DNA from: Streptomyces katrae
GTDB lineage: Bacteria; Actinomycetota; Actinomycetes; Streptomycetales; Streptomycetaceae
Assembly: GCF_000717655.1 (NCBI RefSeq)
Contig: NZ_JNZY01000010.1
Location: 372,001 to 436,000, forward strand
DNA: 64,000 bases
Reading direction: 5' to 3'
In this document: one piece after another, positions 21,127 through 27,934 of the stretch
How positions within the stretch are numbered: the stretch's first letter is position 1
Layout of the letters: every line of letters starts with the position of its first letter
The notes under the pieces: model-generated
Seen by the model: only the letters and a program-made list of their open reading frames with translations
Database searches by the model: none
What the model was told of the DNA's origin: nothing
Program-made: the position numbers and the translations under genes

Positions 21127-22292
21127 CCCCTTCCACGACCCCCCCGAAACCCCATCTCGCCCCCGTCGACGTCCCCGACGCCGCGGCCCTCGGCCGGGTC
21201 CAGCAGCTCTGCGACCTGACCGAGCCCTACACCTGCGGCCCCGCCGAGGAAGCGCTGTTCGCCGCCGCCATGGCGGAGATCAACGCCTGGCACCGTGACC
21301 GGTCCCCGTTCTTCCGCAGCCTGTACGACGGGGAGCGCCCGGACACCCCGTACGAGGCACCCCTGGTGCACGCGAACTTCTTCAAGCGCCACGAGGTCCT
21401 GTCCATACCCGAGGACGAGGTCCACCTCCACCTGACCTCCTCCGGGACCACCGGACAGAAGTCGCAGATGTTCTTCGACGAGTGGACCATCCGCTCCGCC
21501 CAGCGCATGGTCGCCCGCATCTTCGACCACAACGGCTGGATCACCCCCGACCAGCCCGTCAACTACCTGCTCTACAGCTACGAGCCCGCCCGCGACCTCA
21601 ACCTGGGCACCTCGTTCACCGACAACTACCTGTGCGACTTCGCTCCGGCCCGGCAGGTCGAGTACGCGCTGCGCAACACCGGCAGCGGCCACGAGTTCGA
21701 CCCCTTCGGCTGCGTCGCCGCCCTGCGCCGCTTCGCCGAGGACGACGCACCCGTCCGCATCCTCGGCTTCCCCGCCTTCCTCTGGTTCACGCTGGAGCGG
21801 ATGCGCGCCATGGGCGTCGAACCGCTGAAGCTCCCGGAAGGGTCCCTGATCGTCCTCGGCGGGGGCTGGAAGGGCCACACCGACCGGCAGATCGGCAAGC
21901 ACGAGCTGTACGCCCGCGTCACCGAGCAGTTGGGGGTCCCCTCAGAGCGGATCCGCGACACCTTCGGGTCGGTCGAGCACTGCATCCCGTACATCGAGTG
22001 CGCGCACCACAACCTCCACGCACCCGTCTGGTCCCGCGTCTTCATCCGCTCCACCCGCACCCTCGAGCCCCTCCCGTACGGCGAACGCGGCTACCTGCAC
22101 CTGGTGTCCCCGTACATCACCTCCGTACCGGCGCAGAGCGTCGTCATGGGCGACCTCGCCTCGCTCCACCCGGGCGACGAGTGCGGATGCGAGCTGAGCA
22201 CCCCGTGGTTCACGATCCACGGCCGGGCCGGCGTCAGCCGCAACCGCAGCTGTGCCGTGGCCGCCGCCGAACTGATGAAGGGAATGGCATGA
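21123..22292 (+). CDS. LuxE-family acyl-protein synthetase
   Basis: A 389-aa ANL-related enzyme of the LuxE family, which activates a fatty or aromatic acid as acyl-AMP, transfers it to its own cysteine and hands it to LuxC. The nucleotide loop is TSSGTTGQKSQMFFD (residues 105-119), preceded by HANFFKRHEVLSI as in LuxE. GGGWKGHTDRQIGKHEL and GSVEHCIPYIEC are further family marks. Cys377 sits 12 residues from the C-terminus, close to the position of the acylated C-terminal cysteine of Vibrio LuxE. It overlaps both neighbours by ATGA. No luciferase genes occur nearby. Confidence 0.85.
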   Translation: MTPSTTPPKPHLAPVDVPDAAALGRVQQLCDLTEPYTCGPAEEALFAAAMAEINAWHRDRSPFFRSLYDGERPDTPYEAPLVHANFFKRHEVLSIPEDEVHLHLTSSGTTGQKSQMFFDEWTIRSAQRMVARIFDHNGWITPDQPVNYLLYSYEPARDLNLGTSFTDNYLCDFAPARQVEYALRNTGSGHEFDPFGCVAALRRFAEDDAPVRILGFPAFLWFTLERMRAMGVEPLKLPEGSLIVLGGGWKGHTDRQIGKHELYARVTEQLGVPSERIRDTFGSVEHCIPYIECAHHNLHAPVWSRVFIRSTRTLEPLPYGERGYLHLVSPYITSVPAQSVVMGDLASLHPGDECGCELSTPWFTIHGRAGVSRNRSCAVAAAELMKGMA

Positions 22293-24805
22293 CCGACACC
22301 ATCAACCACCACTACTGGCAGGGCACCTTCATCGGGGACGACGAGGCCGCCCGCCGCCTGGCCACCCTCCCCACCGCCGTCGAGGCCGCACTCGGTGCAC
22401 CGCTGGACACCGAGACCGTCCTCGCCGCCTGCGACGCCCTCTCCCGCGCCCTGCGCGACCCCGGCCACCGCGTACGGGAGCGGCTGGCCCCGCACCTGCC
22501 CGCGGACGGCGACACGGAGCGCGAAGAACTCCTGGCGGAACTCGCCGGCTTCCTCGACCGCAGCTCGCTCACCCGCAAGCTCCGGCGCGAGCTGGGCAGC
22601 GCCGCCCCGCAGCGGCTGAACCGCCCCGACGCCAAGGAGACGGTGTACGAGGCCTGGGCGCCCGTCGGTCTGGTCGCCCACATAGCCCCGGGCAACGCCG
22701 CCACCGTCGCCCCGCTCAGCCTGATCGAAGGGCTTCTCGCCGGGAACGTCAACGTCCTCAAGACCAGCAGCTCCGACACCTTCCTCGCCCAGCACCTCCT
22801 CGCCGAACTCGCCGCGCAGGACCCGACCGGCGCCCTCGCCGAGCGCATCATCGTGCTGCGCTTCCCCTCCTCCCGCCAGGAGTGGCTGCGCCTGATGTGC
22901 GCCCCCGCCGACGCCGTCGCGGTCTGGGGCGGCGAGTCGGCCGTCGAAGGCGTCGCCGCCCATGTCCCGGCCGGCTGCCGCCTGGTGGAGTGGGGGCACA
23001 AGATCTCCTTCGCCTACCTCACCCAGGACGCCTGGGAGGACGAGGCGACGCTGACGGCCCTGGCCCGGGACGTCTGCCTCTTCGAGCAGCAGGCCTGCTC
23101 CAGCCCCCAGGTCGTCTACCTCGACACCGAGACGGGGAACACCGAGGTGCTGCACGCGTTCGCCGAGCGCCTCGCCGCGGCCCTGGACGCCCGTCCGGCG
23201 CCCGCCGCGGCGGACCTCGACCCGGCCGAGTACGCCGAGCTGACCACCACCGAGCACCTCGCCCGCCTCGAGGAGCACCTGGGCCTCACCCGTGTCCTCG
23301 CCGCCCCCGACGGCACCTGGCGGGTCATGGCCGACACCCGGCCGGCCCTCACCGCCTCCCCGCTGCACCGCAGCGTCTGGGTGAAGCCGCTGCCCCGCAA
23401 GAGCCTCATGGCCACACTGCGTCCCATGCGCCGCTACCTCCAGACGGCGGGCATCGCGGGCAGCCGCACCGACACCGCCGAGCTCTCGGCCCTGGTCCTG
23501 GCCGCCGGAGCCACCCGGGTCACCCCCGTCGGCGCCATGACCGCGGGCTACGCCGGTGAACCGCACGACGGGGTCTACGCCCTCCAGCGCTACAGCCGGC
23601 GCGTCGCCGTCCAGGCCGACGAGCGCTTCGCCGCCACCGCCTGTCTCGACCACCTCGTCCGCCCGGCCGTCTTTCCGCCGGCCACCGGGCCGCTGCTGGA
23701 CAAGGCCGCCGTCCAGGACCTCAACCGCGGGGTCGACCGGAGCGACGCCGAGCTGTACTTCCGCAGCGGGGGCAGCACGGGTACGCCCGCCCTGTCGCTG
23801 TTCACGTACGCGGACTACGACACGCAGATGCACGCCGCCGCCCGCGGCCTGCTCGCCGCCGGCTACGACCCGGCCCGCGACCGTACGGCCAACCTCTTCT
23901 ACTGCGGCGGCATGTACGGCGGGTTCATCAGCTTCTTCTCCATCCTCGAGCGCCTGGGCGGCGTCCAGATGCCGATGGCAGCGGGCTCCGACCACCGCGC
24001 CACCGCGGAGATGATCGCCGCGTACGAGGTGGACACGCTCTTCGGCATGCCCTCGTACCTCTGGCAGCTCCTGAACGAGGAAGCGGACCTGCTGCGCTCG
24101 TACGGAGGCCTGCGCAAGATCTACTACGGCGGCGAGCACTTCACCGACGCACAGCGCAGGACGCTGACCGAGACGTTCGGCATCGAGGTCATCCACTCCC
24201 TCACCTACGGCAGCACCGACCTCGGCCCGCTCGGCTACCAGTGCACGCAGAGCAGCGGCAGCGTCCACCACCTCCATGACGACCTGCACACCCTGGAGAT
24301 CGTCGACGTCGACGAGGACCGTCCCGTGGCGCCGGGAGAGACCGGCCGGCTCGTGTTCACCACCCGCGCCCGCCGGGGCCAGCAGCTCGACCGGTACGTC
24401 ATCGGCGACCTCGGTCGCGCCCTGCCCGGACGCTGCCCCTGCGGGAGCCACGCCCCGCGCTTCGAACTGCTCGGCCGGCTCGGCGAGGTGATGCGGGTGG
24501 CGACGTACTTCCTGAACTACCGCCGTTTCGTGGCCATCGCGGGGGAGTGTCTGGGGTACGGCGGTGAGCTCCAGGCCGTGCTGACCGCCGGGGCCCTCCG
24601 TGAAGGCCTCACCCTGCGGATGGAGAGCGCCCACGCGCCGGACCCGGACCGGGCGCGCGAGGCCTTCCTGGGCGAGTACCCCGAGGTTCGGTCGGCCGTG
24701 GCGGAGAAGCTGCTCGACTTCGCGGTCGAGGTGGTGGACGGGGCCGCCCTGTCCCGTACGGCGACGAGCGGGAAGCTCCTCGCCGTGGTGGACCGCAGGC
24801 GGTAG
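22289..24805 (+). CDS. LuxC-type acyl reductase fused to a PaaK-like adenylating domain
   Basis: An 838-aa two-enzyme fusion. Residues 1-435 are a LuxC acyl-CoA reductase of the aldehyde dehydrogenase class: APVGLVAHIAPGNAATVAPLS (nucleotide fold) and FEQQACSSPQ with Cys270 as the likely acyl-accepting nucleophile. Residues 450-838 are a PaaK/EhpF-like ANL domain: YFRSGGSTGTPALS (490-503), TYGSTDLGPLGY (639-650), GDLGR (707-710, including the ANL aspartate). The order suggests activation and NAD(P)H reduction of a carboxylic acid to an aldehyde in one polypeptide, helped by LuxE. It starts in the luxE-like stop and ends the operon; a perfect hairpin follows. LuxC proteins alone are about 480 aa, so the fusion is unusual. 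Confidence 0.85.
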   Translation: MTDTINHHYWQGTFIGDDEAARRLATLPTAVEAALGAPLDTETVLAACDALSRALRDPGHRVRERLAPHLPADGDTEREELLAELAGFLDRSSLTRKLRRELGSAAPQRLNRPDAKETVYEAWAPVGLVAHIAPGNAATVAPLSLIEGLLAGNVNVLKTSSSDTFLAQHLLAELAAQDPTGALAERIIVLRFPSSRQEWLRLMCAPADAVAVWGGESAVEGVAAHVPAGCRLVEWGHKISFAYLTQDAWEDEATLTALARDVCLFEQQACSSPQVVYLDTETGNTEVLHAFAERLAAALDARPAPAAADLDPAEYAELTTTEHLARLEEHLGLTRVLAAPDGTWRVMADTRPALTASPLHRSVWVKPLPRKSLMATLRPMRRYLQTAGIAGSRTDTAELSALVLAAGATRVTPVGAMTAGYAGEPHDGVYALQRYSRRVAVQADERFAATACLDHLVRPAVFPPATGPLLDKAAVQDLNRGVDRSDAELYFRSGGSTGTPALSLFTYADYDTQMHAAARGLLAAGYDPARDRTANLFYCGGMYGGFISFFSILERLGGVQMPMAAGSDHRATAEMIAAYEVDTLFGMPSYLWQLLNEEADLLRSYGGLRKIYYGGEHFTDAQRRTLTETFGIEVIHSLTYGSTDLGPLGYQCTQSSGSVHHLHDDLHTLEIVDVDEDRPVAPGETGRLVFTTRARRGQQLDRYVIGDLGRALPGRCPCGSHAPRFELLGRLGEVMRVATYFLNYRRFVAIAGECLGYGGELQAVLTAGALREGLTLRMESAHAPDPDRAREAFLGEYPEVRSAVAEKLLDFAVEVVDGAALSRTATSGKLLAVVDRRR

Positions 24806-24806
24806 C

Positions 24807-24849
24807 CCCGGCACACCCAGTGCGTGCCGCGCGCACCGGGTGTGCCGGG
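24807..24849 (+). terminator. perfect hairpin ending the Lux-like operon
   Basis: CCCGGCACACCC (24807-24818) and GGGTGTGCCGGG (24838-24849) are perfect 12-base arms with a 19-base loop that can itself pair (GTGCG with CGCAC). It begins one base after the stop codon. The right arm runs into a tandem 9-base repeat. Confidence 0.75.
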
Positions 24850-24877
24850 CGTGCCGGGCGTGCCGGGCGTGCCGGGC
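24842..24877. repeat. tandem repeat, four copies of GTGCCGGGC
   Basis: Four exact 9-base copies of GTGCCGGGC lie head to tail from 24842 to 24877. They share sequence with the terminator arm, so the array may be slippage of the hairpin arm. Not a CRISPR array: there are no spacers. Confidence 0.9.
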
Positions 24878-25029
24878 GGATCTTAGACGGGGGAGGGGGC
24901 GTTTTTGGTCAAATCTCCCGTTCTCCTCACGCCGCCGCGCACGCTCAGTAGCGTCGGTCTCACAAGAGGTCCGGCGCACGGCGGAAGCGGGCGCGGGGCG
25001 TGGACGGAGAGAAGAAGGAGCGGGCGCCG

Positions 25030-25404
25030 ATGGCGAATGTGGAAGTCTCGTTGAAGGAGACCATGACCTCGATCGAGGGGACCCTGGGAGTCGCGCTGGT
25101 GGATTACACCAGTGGTATGGCACTGGGGACTCTCGGGGGTGGCAAGGACCTCGACCTGGCGGTCGCCGCCGCGGGCAACACGGACGTGATCCGGGCCAAA
25201 GTCCGCACGATGGAAATGCTGGGCCTGCGCGATGAGATCGAGGACCTGCTGATCACCCTGGGGAGTCAGTACCACCTGATCCGGCTGCTCAAGGGACGGG
25301 AGACCCACGGCCTGTTCCTGTACGTCGTACTGGAGAAGGCCAACTCCAATCTGGCGATGGCCCGGCACCAGCTCAAGCGCATCGAATCCGCTCTGGAGTT
25401 GTAG
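25030..25404 (+). CDS. Roadblock/LC7-like small protein
   Basis: A 124-aa cytosolic protein: TSIEGTLGVALVDYTSGMALGTLGGG, LAVAAAGNTDVIRAKVRTMEMLG, EDLLITLGSQYHLIRLLKG, LFLYVVLEKANSNLAMARHQLKRIE. The alternating strand-helix pattern and the 'ALVDYTSGMALG' turn fit the Roadblock/LC7 fold, often paired in Streptomyces with small GTPase systems, though no GTPase lies here. ATG at 25030 is chosen because AAGGAG lies 10 bases upstream; GTG at 25000 is in frame but has no site. Assigned with moderate certainty. Confidence 0.65.
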   Translation: MANVEVSLKETMTSIEGTLGVALVDYTSGMALGTLGGGKDLDLAVAAAGNTDVIRAKVRTMEMLGLRDEIEDLLITLGSQYHLIRLLKGRETHGLFLYVVLEKANSNLAMARHQLKRIESALEL

Positions 25405-25438
25405 CCCCTCTCGTTCTCGGGCCCACGCATGCCCACGA

Positions 25439-25456
25439 ATTGAAGAACTCTTCAAT
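25439..25456. promoter_or_regulatory. ArsR-type operator candidate
   Basis: ATTGAAG-AACT-CTTCAAT is a perfect palindrome 96 bases upstream of the ArsR-family gene. AT-rich palindromes of this kind are usual ArsR/SmtB targets, and it stands out from the GC-rich background. Autoregulation is the likely use. Confidence 0.6.
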
Positions 25457-25551
25457 CCGGCACATCCGAAATTGGTCAAGCAGAGGCGCGCGTGGGCCCA
25501 TCGGGCGGAATGATGGGCGGTGGTGGCGGTCGAGCAACGGTGGGAGCGTTC

Positions 25552-25923
25552 GTGAGCATGCAGGTACCCCTGTACCAGGCGAAAGCCGAGTTCTTCCGCA
25601 TGCTCGGACACCCCGTCCGGATCCGCGTCCTGGAGCTCCTGCAGAGCGGTCCGATGCCCGTGCGCGAACTCCTCGCCGAGATCGACATCGAGCCGTCCAA
25701 CCTGTCCCAGCAACTCGCGGTCCTGCGCCGCTCCGGAATCGTGGTCTCCACGCGGGAGGGTGCGACGGTCAACTACGCGCTCGCCGGCGGCGACGTCGCC
25801 GAACTCCTGCGCGCGGCCCGCCGGATCCTCACCGAACTCCTGGCAGGCAAGAGCGAACTCCTCGCCGAACTGAGGCAGGTGGAACCCGGGGCCGGTACTG
25901 CGGGACGGGGCCCCGGTCGCTGA
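25552..25923 (+). CDS. ArsR/SmtB-family transcriptional regulator
   Basis: A 123-aa winged-helix protein: FFRMLGHPVRIRVLELLQSGPMPVRELLAEIDIEPSNLSQQLAVLRRSGIVVSTREGATVNYAL is the whole ArsR DNA-binding domain. The usual metal-binding Cys-Val-Cys in the recognition helix is absent (EIDIEPS instead), and no cysteine is present, so it may sense something other than thiophilic metals. GTG at 25552 follows GGGAG closely; ATG at 25558 is the alternative. A palindrome upstream may be its operator. The next gene is convergent. Confidence 0.9.
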   Translation: MSMQVPLYQAKAEFFRMLGHPVRIRVLELLQSGPMPVRELLAEIDIEPSNLSQQLAVLRRSGIVVSTREGATVNYALAGGDVAELLRAARRILTELLAGKSELLAELRQVEPGAGTAGRGPGR

Positions 25924-25945
25924 GCGCCCTCACGGGCGGACGACG

Positions 25946-26950
25946 CTACTTTGACGACACCCCTTCTTCGAGAGCGTCGAGCAGCTCGCGCTCGCGCCCC
26001 GCGCTCAGGCCGGCGCGCCGTTCCCGGTCCAGACCCTGCTCGCGTTCCCAGGCCAGCGTGTCGGCCAGCAGCTCCGCCCGGGACCGGTGCCGCAGTCCCG
26101 CGGCGCGCGCCGCGGACCCGTCCCGGGCCAACGCCCCTTCCCAGCCCGCCTCGACCAGCCACATCGGCAGCGACTCGGCCCCCATGTACTCGGCCACGCC
26201 GTTCGCCAGCAGCCATGCCGAGTCGGCGACGACCACCGGACCGGTGTGCCCGCCCGTCGTACGGGACAGCTCGATCCACTCCCGGAACGGAACGACCGGG
26301 CCGACGGCGTTGTACGTCCCCGTGCTCCCGTTCTCCGCGGCGTCGAGCAGCCAGGAGGCGAGGTCCCGTACGTCGATGGTCTGCGTCGGTGCAGCCGGTT
26401 CGTCGGGAACCAGCATCGGCCCGTGCGGATCGCGCGCCGCGCGGGCCACCCAGTACCCCGAGCGGCCGGTGTGGTCCCCCGGGCCGCCGATGAGTCCGGC
26501 ACGTGCGATGAGGAGGCGCTCGCCCAGGGCGGCCGCCGACGCCTGCTCGCAGGCCGCCTTGGCCTCGCCGTACAGCGCGCGGTCGACCTCGCTCAGGTCC
26601 GTCGGAGGCCGGAGCGGCGCGGACTCGTCCGCTCCGGGCGTGGCGTCGGAGGCGTAGGCGCTCACCGAGGAGACGTACGTCCAGTGCCGGGCACGGTCGC
26701 CCAGTGCGTCGAGCGCCCCACGGACGAAGCCCGGCTGCCACGACACCTCGACGACCGCGTCCCACACGCGGTCGAGCAGGGGCGCGTACGCCGCGGGGTC
26801 GCGCCGGTCCGCGGCCACCAGCCTCGCCCCGTCGGCGACTGCGCCGCTCTCACCGCGCGCGAGGCACGTCACCCGATGGCCGCGCCCGACCGCCTGCCGC
26901 GACAGCTCCCGGCCCACCCATGCAGTTCCGCCCAGCACCAAGATCTCCAT
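25946..26950 (-). CDS. NAD-dependent epimerase/dehydratase-family reductase
   Basis: A 334-aa extended-SDR-like protein. [20 protein letters not shown] gives the Rossmann GGTxxxG motif. [11 protein letters not shown] and [11 protein letters not shown] hold the Ser and YxxxK catalytic residues. [11 protein letters not shown] and [12 protein letters not shown] are typical of isoflavone-reductase or epimerase-like actinobacterial paralogues. Substrate unknown. ATG at 26950 puts the nucleotide motif at the N-terminus, as expected. Confidence 0.85.
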   Translation of the reverse strand: MEILVLGGTAWVGRELSRQAVGRGHRVTCLARGESGAVADGARLVAADRRDPAAYAPLLDRVWDAVVEVSWQPGFVRGALDALGDRARHWTYVSSVSAYASDATPGADESAPLRPPTDLSEVDRALYGEAKAACEQASAAALGERLLIARAGLIGGPGDHTGRSGYWVARAARDPHGPMLVPDEPAAPTQTIDVRDLASWLLDAAENGSTGTYNAVGPVVPFREWIELSRTTGGHTGPVVVADSAWLLANGVAEYMGAESLPMWLVEAGWEGALARDGSAARAAGLRHRSRAELLADTLAWEREQGLDRERRAGLSAGRERELLDALEEGVSSK

Positions 26951-27068
26951 GCCGACACCCAAGCATCGGCAGCCTCGGACATCCATACGGATTCGCTGAC
27001 GGCGGACCCGGCGCCGGAGCCGGCTTTGCGGCGGGGGAGAGAGCCGCTAGCCCGAACGGGTGAGGTTG

Positions 27069-27404
27069 CTACTCCTCGGTGACCGGGATGTTGATGCCCA
27101 GGTTCCGGATCAGCACCCACTCGACCTCGTCCGCGATGGGGAACTCACCCTCGACTTCGGTGTCGGTGACGACCGTGAGCACCGTGCCCGTCGGCTCCTG
27201 CTCCACCAGGTTGAGGTGGAGCACCTCGGGCGTGGCCACGATCGGCGGGCTGGCGAGCTCCAGCACGAGCCGGAAGCCGGAAGAGGGGCAGGCCGCCACA
27301 CCCTTCACCCTGACCGAGCGCCTGCCGCCGCTCGTCCGGTGTTCCGTCGCCTTGAAGTGCTCGGTCTTGTACTCGCACGCAGGTCCGTCGGCCTGTTCAG
27401 CCAT
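27069..27404 (-). CDS. hypothetical protein
   Basis: A 111-aa soluble protein with GPACEYKTEHFKATEHR at the start, then GGRRSVRVKGVAACPSSGFRLVLELA and a C-terminal FPIADEVEWVLIRNLGINIPV. Mostly beta-strand by hydrophobic pattern. Family not recognised. AGGAG lies 6 bases upstream of the ATG at 27404, so this start is well supported. Confidence 0.7.
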   Translation of the reverse strand: MAEQADGPACEYKTEHFKATEHRTSGGRRSVRVKGVAACPSSGFRLVLELASPPIVATPEVLHLNLVEQEPTGTVLTVVTDTEVEGEFPIADEVEWVLIRNLGINIPVTEE

Positions 27405-27568
27405 GTTCGCTCCTCTTGGACGGGGCGCTGCCCCCGAGACCGGTGTTCGGCGCCGGTCCGTATCGGCAACACCCACACCGCTTCACCCTCGGCGCTCCCG
27501 CGGGCCGGCGCAACTCCGGCGCCTCGGGATACCGGCCCGTCGCCCGGTCGGTGGCTAGCCTGGGCTGC

Positions 27569-27847
27569 ATGAACTCCTCCGCCGCGCCCGGCCCCGCCGC
27601 CGCCCCCGACCGGTACACCGTCGTCCTGCGCCCGGGGCTCGCCGAGCCCGGGGGCTCCCCGCGCCGGGGCGTGCTGCGCACCGCGCTGGTCGAGGCCACC
27701 GGTGAATTCGGGGCCTCCGGCTATCCGCGGTACGCGGGCGAGGGCGTACAGGCCGACATCGACCCGAGGACCCGGACCGTCGAAGCGGTGACGGTCGACG
27801 GCGCGGAACTCCCGTACGGCTGGGTGGCCCAGGTCGCAGACGCCTGA
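27569..27847 (+). CDS. hypothetical protein
   Basis: A 92-aa protein with YTVVLRPGLAEPGGSPRRGVLRTALVEATGEFGASGYPRYAGEG. The conserved-looking C-terminal half (ADIDPRTRTVEAVTVDGAELPYGWVAQV) suggests a small beta domain. ATG at 27569 is chosen for codon pattern. No ribosome-binding site; TAGCCT 13 bases before the ATG may be a -10, making the message leaderless or nearly so. Confidence 0.6.
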   Translation: MNSSAAPGPAAAPDRYTVVLRPGLAEPGGSPRRGVLRTALVEATGEFGASGYPRYAGEGVQADIDPRTRTVEAVTVDGAELPYGWVAQVADA

Positions 27848-27934
27848 GGCCGAGCCCGGGGCATTGTCAGTGCTCCCGCCTATGTTCAGCAGTGTCCCGC
27901 CGATCGGCGCGGAACTCCCCTTGCTGCATAGGAG

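Noticed and set aside
17430..24805. Bioluminescence (lux) operon
   Set aside because: LuxC- and LuxE-like proteins are present, but no luxA, luxB or luxD homologue appears and the gene order differs. Light production is not supported.
17430..24805. Phenazine biosynthesis cluster
   Set aside because: The resemblance to EhpF is only to the adenylating enzyme. No phz core genes are in the window, so a phenazine product cannot be claimed.
24842..24877. CRISPR array
   Set aside because: Nonamers repeat without spacers and there are no cas genes.
22091..25123. Minus-strand 1,000-residue open frame opposite the LuxC fusion
   Set aside because: Low-complexity Gly/Val/Arg product; the plus strand carries clear enzyme motifs.
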